A stretch of 64,000 nucleotides of DNA from an uncultured Desulfovibrio sp. (GCF_910584445.1 NZ_CAJUBO010000006.1:43171-107170), one strand, 5' to 3'. Positions 34,005 through 42,417 are shown, counted from the stretch's first letter. Notes: a model not told the origin generated them from the sequence alone. Program-made: numbers and translations.

Positions 34005-35574
34005 AAAAGGTTTGTCACTGGCGACCATTGCTCTCGCGGCGCTTCTCGTCTGCGGCTGCGATGATGTCAATACCGACCTGAAGGCGCCCACCTACAAGAC
34101 CGGCATCAATCCGGACAATATCAGCATGTCCGCCTTCAAGGAGCAGTTCCCCAACCAGTATGAAACCTACATGTGGAACAACCGTGACAAGGAGATGACC
34201 GTTTACAAGGGTTCCATCCCCTATCACAAGAACGACAATGTGGATCCCCTGCCCGTCGGCTACAAATACGCGCAGCCCTACCTCAAGAATCTGTGGCTCG
34301 GCTATCCGTTCATGTACGAGTACAACGAGACCAGGGGGCACACCCGCGCCATCGAGGATTTCGTCAATATCGACCGCATCAACCGCTATGCGGAAAAGGG
34401 CGGCCTGCCGGCCACCTGCTGGAACTGCAAGACCCCCAAGATGATGGACTGGGTCAGGGAATACGGCGACCAGTTCTGGTCCAAGGACGTCAACAGCTTC
34501 CGCGCGCCCGACAAGGTCAGCGAGACCCAGAACTCCATTTCCTGCGCCACCTGCCATGACCCGGCCACCATGGAGCTTCGCCTCTATTCCGTGCCGTTGC
34601 AGGACTGGCTGAAGCGTTCCGGCCGCGACTGGAGCAAGATCTCGCGCAACGAAAAGCGCAGCCTCGTCTGCGCCCAGTGCCATGTGGAATACTATTTCAC
34701 GGCCAAGGGCAACGGACCCGCCGCCAAGCCCGTGTTTCCCTGGGACAATGGCTATGGTCCCGAAGACATGTACCAGTACTACAAGAGCCACGGCCCCAAG
34801 AATGCCGAGGGCAAGGAAGGCCCGTTCGTGGACTTTGTGCATGCCGCGTCAAAGACGCCCATCATCAAGATGCAGCACCCCGACTACGAAACGTGGATCG
34901 ACGGCCCGCACGGTTCGGCCGGTGTCGCCTGCGCCGACTGCCACATGCCCTACATGCGCCAGGGCGGCCAGAAGTTCTCCAGCCACTGGATGACCTCGCC
35001 GCTCAAGGACCCGGAACTGCGCGCCTGCCGCCAGTGCCATTATGACAAGACGCCCGAATACCTCAAGGGCCGCGTCATCTATGTGCAGGAGCGGACCTAC
35101 AGGCAGCTGCTCAAGGCGCAGGAAGCCTCGGTGCGCGCGCATGAGGCCATCCGTCAGGCGAGCCTCTGGGAAGGCGCGAAGTCGCCCGACTATGACAGGC
35201 TCATGGCCGAAGCGCGTGAAATCAACAGAAAGGGACAGCTTTTCTGGGACTACGTTTCAGCGGAAAACAGCGTGGGCTTCCACAATCCCACCAAGGCGCT
35301 GGATACCCTGATGACCTCCATGGAATGCAGCCAGAAGGCCGTTGAACTGGCCGAAGCCGCCACCAATTACGGCATCTCGCCCATCATGGCGAGGGACATC
35401 AAGGAACTGGTGCCCCCGATCCTCAAGATGAGCCGCAAGCTCCAGCAGGACCGCGAGTTCCTGGACAAGAACCCCTGGACCCGCATCCTGCCCACGCTGC
35501 CCGAGGCGCCTCAGGTCTGGTTCGGGCAGGAGTACAAGCCCGCAGGCCAGCAGGAGGCGGCTGCCGCCAAGTAG
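33997..35574 (+). CDS. nrfA: cytochrome c nitrite reductase catalytic subunit NrfA
   Basis: A 525-residue pentaheme enzyme that reduces nitrite to ammonium with six electrons (and detoxifies NO and hydroxylamine). A signal peptide ends in a lipobox-like ALLVCGC. The active-site heme motif is CWNCK (141-145), with Lys as axial ligand. The four others are CATCH (183), CAQCH (226), CADCH (312) and CRQCH (344). The block IKMQHPDYETWIDGPHGSAGVACADCHMPYMRQGGQKFSSHW carries conserved active-site and calcium-site residues. It follows nrfH with an eight-base overlap and ends at a strong terminator. Confidence 0.97.
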   Translation: MSRKGLSLATIALAALLVCGCDDVNTDLKAPTYKTGINPDNISMSAFKEQFPNQYETYMWNNRDKEMTVYKGSIPYHKNDNVDPLPVGYKYAQPYLKNLWLGYPFMYEYNETRGHTRAIEDFVNIDRINRYAEKGGLPATCWNCKTPKMMDWVREYGDQFWSKDVNSFRAPDKVSETQNSISCATCHDPATMELRLYSVPLQDWLKRSGRDWSKISRNEKRSLVCAQCHVEYYFTAKGNGPAAKPVFPWDNGYGPEDMYQYYKSHGPKNAEGKEGPFVDFVHAASKTPIIKMQHPDYETWIDGPHGSAGVACADCHMPYMRQGGQKFSSHWMTSPLKDPELRACRQCHYDKTPEYLKGRVIYVQERTYRQLLKAQEASVRAHEAIRQASLWEGAKSPDYDRLMAEAREINRKGQLFWDYVSAENSVGFHNPTKALDTLMTSMECSQKAVELAEAATNYGISPIMARDIKELVPPILKMSRKLQQDREFLDKNPWTRILPTLPEAPQVWFGQEYKPAGQQEAAAAK

Positions 35575-35600
35575 GGCCTTGCCCGGATACAACGCCATCA

Positions 35601-35632
35601 GGGGAGTCCGCGGCCGCGGACTCCCCTTTTTT
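35601..35632 (+). terminator. intrinsic terminator of nrfHA
   Basis: GGGGAGTCCGCGG pairs with CCGCGGACTCCCC as a perfect palindromic stem, followed by six T. Confidence 0.9.
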
Positions 35633-35636
35633 GTAT

Positions 35637-35679
35637 GAAAAAAAACGTGCCCGAGCGGGAAATCTGCCCCGGCACGTTC
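35637..35679 (-). terminator. terminator for the minus-strand DUF4198 gene
   Basis: On the minus strand AACGTGCC(GGGGC) pairs with GGCACGTT across a loop and is followed by eight T. Confidence 0.7.
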
Positions 35680-35684
35680 TCATT

Positions 35685-35733
35685 TAGAACATTTTGCTGA
35701 GGAAAATATCTGCAAGACAGATATTTTCCCTCA
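35685..35733 (+). repeat. dispersed composite repeat, copy 3 (truncated)
   Basis: The head TAGAACATTTTGCTGAGG is followed by a perfect 12-base inverted repeat GGAAAATATCTG (35701-35712) / CAGATATTTTCC (35718-35729). It lacks the tail found in copies 2 and 4 and ends within the last bases of the DUF4198 gene's 3' side. Confidence 0.75.
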
Positions 35734-35741
35734 AAAAAAGT

Positions 35742-36725
35742 CTACCGTTTGCGACCGTCATCTGCACGGACAGGGGGCGCGTTCTCCACAAACAACCAGA
35801 AGAGCGCGCCGCGTTCCACAGGCTTGAGTTCGCCATCCGGACCCTTGAGCGGCTCCCCGGCGGCAAGGGCTTCGCAGCACCACCAGCCTGGCTGGGCGAG
35901 CACGAAGGAAAACTCGCCTGCGGCATTGCTCACTCCGGCCAGTTCTCCATGCCAGGGCGTGGGCACAGCCGCTCCATCCGCGTTGATGCGTACCATCCGC
36001 ACCGGCGTGCCCGCGAGAGGCTTGCCATCCAGAAGGATGCGGCCAGCAAAGAGGGCCGGCGCGGTCAGCCCAAAAGGTCTTATCAGGGGAAGGATTTCAA
36101 AGCTCTGGCCGCACGGTTCATTCCAGCCACGGTCCACCCCGTGGACAGGCAGCGTTACCTTGACCTGATGCCGCAGAAAGGTCTGACGGTCTTCGTCCCA
36201 CCAGGGACGTCCTTCCAGGAGAAACTGATAGAGGCCCGGTTTGTCCAGGGCCACATTGGCGCCCCACGCCTTTTGGTCCAGATAGCGGATCTCTTCGACA
36301 TCGCCAAGCAGGTCCCGCCGTTCCGGCTGCGCGCCGCCCTGTGGAGCGGCAGCGTCGGCATCATGCCGCAGCACGGCGAAAAGCTGCGGCATGTCCACGG
36401 CCACGGCTGCATGCAGGGCCGGACGCATCATGGAAAGCAGGACATCCACCTCTTCCTGGATCGCGGCATCTTTGAGGGCAGCGCCCGGCTCCTCTGTTTT
36501 TGCGGCATTCCTGCCGGCGGTTTTCTCTCCGGGTTTTTGCCGGGCGTCCTTCCCGGCCTGCATGTCGGGCAGGCTGACGATCTGCCGGCTCGGCACCACC
36601 AGGGTGAGCGGCGCATCGGCGCGCGCCGGAACGCCCGCAAACGAAAAAGACATGCACAGCGCCACAGCCATTCCCTGTCCGCGGAACTGCCACAACCACG
36701 CGAAAAAATACCGGATGACGCGCAT
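35742..36725 (-). CDS. DUF4198-type periplasmic protein (NikM-like)
   Basis: A 327-residue exported protein with an N-terminal signal segment (GMAVALCMSFSFAGVPARA). The body resembles COG5266 / DUF4198 proteins. Blocks include WGANVALDKPGLYQFLLEGRPWWDEDRQTFLRHQVKV, a Trp-rich periplasmic pattern seen in NikM/CbiN-like proteins, and a C-terminal beta-sandwich with PWHGELAGVSNAAGEFSFVLAQPGWWCCEAL. Such proteins sit near nickel or cobalt transporters. Here no transporter, metal riboswitch or cobalamin gene adjoins it, so metal linkage is only an inference. It has its own terminator at 35637. Confidence 0.68.
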   Translation of the reverse strand: MRVIRYFFAWLWQFRGQGMAVALCMSFSFAGVPARADAPLTLVVPSRQIVSLPDMQAGKDARQKPGEKTAGRNAAKTEEPGAALKDAAIQEEVDVLLSMMRPALHAAVAVDMPQLFAVLRHDADAAAPQGGAQPERRDLLGDVEEIRYLDQKAWGANVALDKPGLYQFLLEGRPWWDEDRQTFLRHQVKVTLPVHGVDRGWNEPCGQSFEILPLIRPFGLTAPALFAGRILLDGKPLAGTPVRMVRINADGAAVPTPWHGELAGVSNAAGEFSFVLAQPGWWCCEALAAGEPLKGPDGELKPVERGALFWLFVENAPPVRADDGRKR

Positions 36726-36942
36726 GACCTGTCCTCATTCGCTTCGCACGTCCATACCGCATTCCCGGCCACCGGGTCTGCGCAGGGAAAAGGAAGGATA
36801 GCAAAAAGCCCGTTCCCTGTCATGTGCCCGCCACGCCGCTCCATCCGCGCCGCAGCCGCGCCTGCGCCAGACACGGCGCAGCTTCCGGCCTGTCCGCTCC
36901 TCTCCCCTCGCCAGAAAAAGAAGCCGCGCATGCAGGCATCTC

Positions 36943-37710
36943 TCAGGCGATCACACGCGGCGTCCGGCCAATCACCAGCGCGCACACCTCGGCGGCGCCG
37001 GACCCGAGCAATGTTTGTGCAGCCTCCCGCAGCGTGCTTCCCGTGGTCATGACATCATCGACAAGCCAAATACGCATTCCCGACACGGGAGCGGCGACGC
37101 CGAAAACGCCACGGACAGTAGCGGCGCGAAGTTGCGCGTTCAGTGACGATTGGGGAGCACTGTCGCACCTGCGGACAAGGATATCCGGCCGAAACGGGAT
37201 ATGCGTGGCCGCATGCAGGGCACGGGCCAGCTCGTGGGCCTGATTGAAGCCGCGACGGCGAAGGTGCGCCGGATGCTGCGGCATGCCCACCAGAACGTCC
37301 GGCGCCGGCAGGCACAGGGCGGCATTTTCCAGCCACCCTGCCAGCAGACGCCCCAGCGCAAGCTCCCCGCCAAACTTGAAACGCAAGACAAGGTCCCGGA
37401 GGGCGCCTTTGTACACTCCATGATAGGCCAAAGCGCGCCATGGCGGTCGACGGGCGAGGCAGGCGCCGCAGGGTGGCGTCGCGCCGCCAACGGACGCTGC
37501 CGCCCCAGCGGGAAAGGGAAACCCGCACAACGGGCAGCGCGGGCCGGTGAAAGGCGTCAGGAGTTTCCCGCATTCCGGGCAGAGCGGCAGTGAACCGTCG
37601 CCACCGGACATTTCCGTCACCGAAGGGGAAAACGGACGCAAGCAACAGGAACAACGTATCTCGTCCAGCCCGAGAAGCCCCAGCCAGCGGCGCAAAGGCC
37701 CGACGGTCAC
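36943..37710 (-). CDS. comF: ComF-family phosphoribosyltransferase-like protein
   Basis: A 255-residue protein. A double zinc ribbon with CSCCLRP, LCPECGKLL and CPLCGFPF is followed by the PRTase domain ending IWLVDDVMTTGSTLREAAQTLLGSGAAEV, the PRPP-binding loop. ComF in naturally competent bacteria is needed for DNA uptake; in non-competent species its role is unclear. A GTG start at 37710 overlaps the stop of the upstream gene as GTGA, and this is preferred over an ATG 63 bases upstream. It is the last gene of a three-gene coupled operon. Confidence 0.88.
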   Translation of the reverse strand: MTVGPLRRWLGLLGLDEIRCSCCLRPFSPSVTEMSGGDGSLPLCPECGKLLTPFTGPRCPLCGFPFPAGAAASVGGATPPCGACLARRPPWRALAYHGVYKGALRDLVLRFKFGGELALGRLLAGWLENAALCLPAPDVLVGMPQHPAHLRRRGFNQAHELARALHAATHIPFRPDILVRRCDSAPQSSLNAQLRAATVRGVFGVAAPVSGMRIWLVDDVMTTGSTLREAAQTLLGSGAAEVCALVIGRTPRVIA

Positions 37711-38357
37711 GATGCCTCTTCCCCCCGTTCCTCCCGGCCGGCACACAGACGCTCCCCCCAGCATCGCCCCCATTCCCGCATGTCTTCGGCGACCTCGGGG
37801 CGCGCATCCAGATCCTCCCGCCGGTCAAGCCCGCGAAAACCGCGGTTCTCGGCAAGGCGCGCGCCCAGCGGCGCCAGAAACCAGGTCAGCGTCCGCAAGG
37901 CCCCGGAAAACAATTCCTCGCCACGCGGGCGTCCGGCCGCAAGCGCTGCCAGCACCGGCTTGGCCGCCGCAGTACGGTGCGGAAAAGGTCGACCATCCCC
38001 CTCCCCCGCCCGAAGGCGTGCGGCATGGACGGCCCAGAAGCGCTGGCCCCGATCGATCCAGGCCTTGAGACCAGCCGGGAGCGCATAAAAAAAAATGGGC
38101 GATGCCATCAGGACCAGCGGGGCTTCGGCAAAACGCGCAAACAGCCATTCCGCCTCATCCCGCGGAGCGAGGACGCACGCATGCGGCGGCCGTGAACAGG
38201 TCCCGCAGCCTGTGCAGGGAAGGACAGGGTGCGCGCGCAACGGCACACGGCACACGGGGCAGCCGGTATGGGCGAGCGCATCGGCGAAGCAGTGCGCCAG
38301 CCGGTCCGAAACCCCGTCCGCATGCGGACTGCACATGAGGACGAGCGCCGGATTCAC
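37707..38357 (-). CDS. NADPH-dependent FMN reductase / flavodoxin-like protein
   Basis: A 216-residue protein with the flavodoxin-like fold. The start is a GTG (38357) overlapping the previous gene's stop as GTGA. Residues include ALVLMCSPHADGVSDRLAHCFADAL, the phosphate-binding loop, then the Cys-rich insert CTGCGTCSRPPHACVL typical of iron-sulfur flavoproteins, and MASPIFFYALPAGLKAWIDRG. The CxxCxxC spacing could bind an iron-sulfur cluster. Members reduce FMN or disulfides; the substrate is unknown. Confidence 0.8.
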   Translation of the reverse strand: MNPALVLMCSPHADGVSDRLAHCFADALAHTGCPVCRVPLRAHPVLPCTGCGTCSRPPHACVLAPRDEAEWLFARFAEAPLVLMASPIFFYALPAGLKAWIDRGQRFWAVHAARLRAGEGDGRPFPHRTAAAKPVLAALAAGRPRGEELFSGALRTLTWFLAPLGARLAENRGFRGLDRREDLDARPEVAEDMREWGRCWGERLCAGREERGEEAS

Positions 38358-38980
38358 CCCTCGAACTCGCCGCAGAAGGGATTGTGATGGCGTTCATCGC
38401 CGATGCTGGTGGCCGGCCCGTGGCCCGGATAGACCGTCACATCATCCGGCAGGCGGAACAGGGTCTCCCGGATGGAGCGCAGCAACTGCTCCTGGTCGCC
38501 TCCCGGAAAATCCGTCCTGCCCATGGAGCGGTAAAACAGTGCGTCGCCGGTGAAACAGGCCTTCTCAGCGGGGAAGTAGAGCGATACGCCCCCCGGCGTA
38601 TGGCCCGGCGTTTCCAGCACGACACAGTCCATCCCGCCGAACTGCGTCCGCCCCGTGGGCATGGGTTCGCTGTCAAACGGCGTCACCAGCGGCATGCCCC
38701 AGATCCCCCCCATGCCGGACTCGGACCGGGCAAGCGCATCATCCCCGGATGGCGAATAGACCGGACAGCCGGTTGCCTCCGCAAGCCGCGCCACGCCATA
38801 CAGATGGTCAAAATGCCGGTGCGTGAGGCAGATGGCGTCCAGCGTGAGATGCTGCGCCATGAGATATTCCAGCACAGGCGCCGGGTCGCCGCCCACGTCG
38901 ATGGCAACGGCGGCCGTTCCGGTATGCAGGAGATAGCTGTTGGTACTGAGCGGACCAAGGGGGAACGTGGCTATGGGCAT
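38354..38980 (-). CDS. metallo-beta-lactamase fold hydrolase (glyoxalase II-like)
   Basis: A 208-residue enzyme with a binuclear metal site. Motifs: TNSYLLHTGTAAVAIDVGGD at the start, the HxHxDH site LTHRHFDHLYG, an ETPGHTPGGVSLYF block, FTGDALF and a final YPGHGPATSIGDERHHNPF. The family includes glyoxalase II and other thioesterases or sulfur dioxygenases. The start at 38980 has AAGG at good spacing; ATG 38989 is an alternative. It heads a coupled operon with the FMN reductase-like and comF genes. Confidence 0.88.
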   Translation of the reverse strand: MPIATFPLGPLSTNSYLLHTGTAAVAIDVGGDPAPVLEYLMAQHLTLDAICLTHRHFDHLYGVARLAEATGCPVYSPSGDDALARSESGMGGIWGMPLVTPFDSEPMPTGRTQFGGMDCVVLETPGHTPGGVSLYFPAEKACFTGDALFYRSMGRTDFPGGDQEQLLRSIRETLFRLPDDVTVYPGHGPATSIGDERHHNPFCGEFEG

Positions 38981-39224
38981 GAGGGGCATCCTTTGGGGGA
39001 AAAATTGCACGGAAACGGGGCACACTCCGGCCATCCCCATGCTATCGCAGCGGCGACCCATGGGCAAGCCCGCGCGACGGGACGGCAACGCCCTCACGCC
39101 GGCGGAAAGCACCTCGCCACAACGCATGCCGAAAAGCTCTTGACGCCCCCGGAGGCTCGGCTACAATGCCTTGGGCGGCCGGCCGCTTTTACAGGATGGC
39201 CGGGGCGATCGCAAAGGAGCGCGC

Positions 39225-39797
39225 GTGAGCGGAACGACCATCACCGAACATCAGCTTCAGCCGTATTTCGACATTGAAGACTTTATGGCCCTGAGCCAGG
39301 AAAAACGCCTGGGAGGAGCTGTTCTGGAGAGGCTCCTCGGGCTGTGGGAAGCATGGCTCCCCCGGCTCAAGGCATGTCAGATAACTTCAGGACCCTCCTC
39401 CTGGCTTGCCGTCTGGCTGCCGGAAGAGGTGGAAGCCGCAGTGGACGAGGCGTGGGCGCAATCGCCCTCCGAAGGCTTCCTCGTCAATACCCTTGCACAA
39501 TATCTCTGCATGACCGGCGTGCAGGAACTGCTGCCCCAGGTCGAAACCGGAGGCTGCGCCCCTTCCCCCAGGCCGACACCGGAACTCCGGGCCGCCCTTG
39601 CGGAACAGGGCCTGCCCTACAAGGGCGAAGACTCCAGCCTGCTTGAACGCCGCTATGCCGTGCTGACGTATTTTCCCTTCAGGGGCGGCTGCGAGGTCTG
39701 CCATATGCGACCGCTCTGCCCCAAGGGACAGGGCCGGGACGAAAATGCCAGCATCGTCCTGCCGGGGCATGAGCGCGCTGACGGCAGCGGTAGCTGA
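39225..39797 (+). CDS. hypothetical protein with C-terminal Cys cluster
   Basis: A 190-residue protein of unknown function, no signal peptide. A GTG start at 39225 is supported by AAAGGAG. The first 150 residues are mostly helical, with LGLWEAWLPRLKACQI and EEVEAAVDEAWAQSPSEGFLVNTLAQYLCM. Near the end GGCEVCHMRPLCPKG places three Cys (CxxCxxxxxxC), a pattern that can bind an iron-sulfur cluster or zinc, similar in form to the C-terminal motif in AddB/Cas4-type nucleases but without their other motifs. I do not recognise a family. Confidence 0.7.
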   Translation: MSGTTITEHQLQPYFDIEDFMALSQEKRLGGAVLERLLGLWEAWLPRLKACQITSGPSSWLAVWLPEEVEAAVDEAWAQSPSEGFLVNTLAQYLCMTGVQELLPQVETGGCAPSPRPTPELRAALAEQGLPYKGEDSSLLERRYAVLTYFPFRGGCEVCHMRPLCPKGQGRDENASIVLPGHERADGSGS

Positions 39798-39802
39798 CGC
39801 CA

Positions 39803-39926
39803 GCGCCGAAGGAGTGTCCAGACCGCGTCCCGAACGCGAAATGCGGGAGCCGTCAGCGGCTCCGCCTGCGTGCGCCCGTCGCTGGCGAGCCTGCGAGCCT
39901 TACGAATGGCGACAGCAAAATGCTCT
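39803..39926 (-). repeat. dispersed composite repeat, copy 4 (reverse)
   Basis: Read on the minus strand from 39926 it begins AGAGCATTTTGCTG, and its end (39844-39803) matches the tail of copy 2: GCATTTCGCG, ACGCGGTCTGGAC and TTCGGCG are shared. Between them is a different hairpin-bearing core, including GGAGCCG / CGGCTCC at 39846-39863. The tail ends in TTCGGCGCTGGC, a motif that also flanks the element at 1442-1590. Confidence 0.75.
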
Positions 39927-39935
39927 GGGGGATTT

Positions 39936-40214
39936 TCAGCGGCCTTCCATGACCAGGGTACGGCGCGAACCGTCCGGCGCCCGCACCACCACCTCAACAG
40001 TGCGGGAATTGCGGGCCACACGCTCCACAAGATAGGTCCGCGAGGTATCCGCATCGTACTCGCGCACATCCACGGTGTCACCGGGGGCGGGCAGTTTGTC
40101 GGGCATCAGTTCGACCAGGTCGGTGGTATCGGCATCAAAGCCGTCCCACGCCGGAACAGCCGTCGGCAAGAGAAGGCAGCCCAGAAGGAATGCCCCGCGG
40201 AACAGAAGATTCAT
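39936..40214 (-). CDS. small exported protein, DUF5334-like
   Basis: A 92-residue periplasmic protein. A signal peptide (MNLLFRGAFLLGCLLLPTAVPA) precedes a short WDGFDADTTDLVELMPDKLPAPGDTVDVREYDADTS domain and a C-terminal strand series ending VVVRAPDGSRRTLVMEGR. The AWDG-D-x-x-T/S opening and the VE..L..G..V.VYDYD spacing resemble DUF5334 proteins, but I am not certain. The start is the ATG with a signal peptide, not the longer frame upstream. Function unknown. Confidence 0.65.
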   Translation of the reverse strand: MNLLFRGAFLLGCLLLPTAVPAWDGFDADTTDLVELMPDKLPAPGDTVDVREYDADTSRTYLVERVARNSRTVEVVVRAPDGSRRTLVMEGR

Positions 40215-40384
40215 GCCGTGAGGTGTAAATCCATTTTGCCGTCTTGGCAATATCCCGGATGCTCCGGAACCTCCGCCGCCGGATGCCCGGGGCGCCCCGG
40301 ATGGCGCGGGCACCGCTCCCGCGCCGGGGTCCGGCTTCGCCCGCGGCATGGGTTCCGTGCCGCCAATGCTTGTGCAGGAGCAAC

Positions 40385-40996
40385 ATGATCGCGTATCTTG
40401 AGGGCCGTCTCGGCGAAGTGTGGGGCAACGCCTGTCTGGTGATCACCGGCGGCGGTGTCGGCTATGAGGTGGCGCTGCCTGCCCACACCCTGGCCGCCTT
40501 GCCTGCGGCGGGCAGCAGCGTGGCCTTCCACACCTGCCTCTGCGTGCGGGAAGATGCCCTGGAACTTTTCGGCTTTGCCTCGTTCGAGGAGCGCCAGACC
40601 TTTGAGACCCTGATCTCCATCTCCAAGGTTGGGGCGCGTACGGCCCTGGGCATTCTTTCCCTCTTCCGTCCCGCTGACCTGCGCCGCCTTGTCCTGGAGG
40701 ATGACGCGCTTGCCCTCACGCAGGTGACGGGCATCGGCAAAAAAACGGCGCAGCATGTTTTTCTGGAACTCAAGTACAAGCTCAAAACCGACGATGCCCC
40801 GCAGGGGAGCACCCTCACCGCGGACGGCAGGCCCGGTTCCGTTTTCCGCGATGCGCTCGCGGGGCTTGCCAATCTGGGCTATGCCGAAGGGGAATGCGCG
40901 TCTCTGCTCAAGAATATCCTTCACGACGAGCCTGATCTGGACGTGACCGGCGCACTCAGGGCCGCGCTCAAGGCCCTGGCAAAGGGGAAGGCGTGA
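40385..40996 (+). CDS. ruvA: Holliday junction branch migration protein RuvA
   Basis: A 203-residue protein that binds four-way junctions and positions RuvB. Three domains are visible: the N-terminal OB fold (MIAYLEGRLGEVWGNACLVITGGGVGYEV), the helix-hairpin-helix pair (ISISKVGARTALGIL and LTQVTGIGKKTAQHVFLELKYKL) and the C-terminal three-helix domain that touches RuvB. Length is normal. Its stop overlaps the ruvB GTG start (GTGA). Confidence 0.96.
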   Translation: MIAYLEGRLGEVWGNACLVITGGGVGYEVALPAHTLAALPAAGSSVAFHTCLCVREDALELFGFASFEERQTFETLISISKVGARTALGILSLFRPADLRRLVLEDDALALTQVTGIGKKTAQHVFLELKYKLKTDDAPQGSTLTADGRPGSVFRDALAGLANLGYAEGECASLLKNILHDEPDLDVTGALRAALKALAKGKA

Positions 40997-41988
40997 TGGT
41001 TGCCGCCGACGAAGACAGGGACGCCATGTCCGCATCCAGCGCCGATGACAGCGTGCGGCCGCGCAGCCTGGATGATTTCATCGGCCAGGACGAACTGCGC
41101 GCCAACCTGCGCGTGTTCATCAACGCCGCCCGCGAACGCGGCAAGGCTCTGGATCACACCCTGTTCTACGGCAATCCGGGTCTCGGCAAGACGACCCTCG
41201 CCCAGATCATGGCCTCGGAACTGGGCGTCAACCTGGTCTGCACCTCTGGGCCGGTGCTGGAACGCAGCGGCGACCTGGCGGCCATCCTCACCAACCTGTC
41301 CCGGCATGACATCCTGTTCGTGGATGAGATCCACCGCATGCCCGTGGCGGTGGAGGAAGTGCTGTACCCGGCCATGGAAGATTTCAAGCTGGATCTTGTC
41401 ATCGGCCAGGGTCCGGCGGCGCGGACCGTCAAGATCGACCTTGAGCCGTTCACCCTGGCCGGAGCCACCACGCGCATGGGACTCATCTCCTCCCCGTTGC
41501 GGGACCGCTTCGGCATCGTGGCGCGGCTCGAATACTACCAACCCGCGGATCTGGCGCGCATCGTGAGCAGGTCGGCCCGCATACTCGGCGTACGCATCAC
41601 CCCCGACGGCGCGGAAGAAATCGGGCGGCGCTCACGCGGCACCCCGCGGATCGCCAACCGCCTTTTGCGCCGCGTGCGGGACTTCGCCCTGGTGCATGGC
41701 AATGGCGAGATCACCGCCGCCGAAGCGGGCGAAGCGCTGGCGCGCATGGATGTGGATGAACTTGGTCTGGACCAGATGGACCGCAAGCTTCTTGAGGTGA
41801 TCATCACCCATTACGATGGCGGCCCTGTGGGGGTGAAAACGCTGGCCGCCGCCTGCTCGGAGGAAGTCCGCACCATTGAGGACATCTATGAACCCTATCT
41901 CATCCAGTGCGGGTTCCTCAAACGGACGCAACGCGGACGCATGGCAACGGCCCGCGCCTATCGGCATCTGAAACTCCTGCTCTCCTGA
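40993..41988 (+). CDS. ruvB: Holliday junction DNA helicase RuvB
   Basis: A 331-residue AAA+ motor that drives branch migration. Walker A is GNPGLGKTTLAQI, Walker B LFVDEIHRM, with sensor 1 at LAGATTRMGLIS and an arginine finger region LRDRFGIVARLEYY. The C-terminal winged-helix domain ends HLKLLLS. The start is GTG, overlapping ruvA. RuvC is not seen in the window. A bidirectional terminator lies downstream. Confidence 0.97.
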   Translation: MMVAADEDRDAMSASSADDSVRPRSLDDFIGQDELRANLRVFINAARERGKALDHTLFYGNPGLGKTTLAQIMASELGVNLVCTSGPVLERSGDLAAILTNLSRHDILFVDEIHRMPVAVEEVLYPAMEDFKLDLVIGQGPAARTVKIDLEPFTLAGATTRMGLISSPLRDRFGIVARLEYYQPADLARIVSRSARILGVRITPDGAEEIGRRSRGTPRIANRLLRRVRDFALVHGNGEITAAEAGEALARMDVDELGLDQMDRKLLEVIITHYDGGPVGVKTLAAACSEEVRTIEDIYEPYLIQCGFLKRTQRGRMATARAYRHLKLLLS

Positions 41989-42068
41989 CCGTTCTCCCCT
42001 TTGCCCGCGCAACGCTGTTGAGCCGCGCGCATCCGGGCGTCAGCTCGCGGCAATGCCGGCGCAGAAGC

Positions 42069-42096
42069 AAAAAGGGCCGGAGATTCCGGCCCTTTT
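42069..42096. terminator. bidirectional terminator between ruvB and a minus-strand gene
   Basis: AAAAAGGGCCGG pairs with CCGGCCCTTTT around AGATT. Both strands carry T runs, so it serves the convergent genes on each side. Confidence 0.85.
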
Positions 42097-42132
42097 CTGT
42101 ACCGGGCGCACAGCCCGAAGGTTTTCTGACGG

Positions 42133-42369
42133 CTACCAGCGCTTGTCCTGCTCGTGGCCGATGATACCGCCGGCCAGCGCGCCGGCACCGGCGCCGGCCA
42201 GCGCGCCCCAGCCGGCCATGCCGCCGGAAATGGCGGCAATGCCCGCACCGCCGAGAGCGCCCAAGGCGGCACCGCTGGCAACACCCTGCTGCGTGCGGCT
42301 CATGTTGGTGCAGCCGATGCCGGAGGCGAACATGACGGCCATGATGCCGATAATCAGTGTTTTTTTCAT
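42133..42369 (-). CDS. glycine-zipper lipoprotein
   Basis: A 78-residue protein. A signal peptide ends in the lipobox ASGIGC, giving an N-terminal lipid anchor. The rest is a glycine-zipper domain: GVASGAALGALGGAGIAAISGGMAGWGALAGAGAGALAGGIIG. Such small outer-membrane lipoproteins (Pcp/SlyB/YMGG types) are abundant and often bridge the membrane and peptidoglycan. A longer frame upstream is not real. Function of this one is unknown. Confidence 0.75.
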   Translation of the reverse strand: MKKTLIIGIMAVMFASGIGCTNMSRTQQGVASGAALGALGGAGIAAISGGMAGWGALAGAGAGALAGGIIGHEQDKRW

Positions 42370-42417
42370 ATCAGACTCCTGAAGGCTGGCCGAAACCAGC
42401 CGCATGGACGGGGTTTG

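Noticed and set aside
2934..39926. CRISPR array
   Set aside because: The repeats are few, far apart and differ in core; there are no regular spacers or cas genes.
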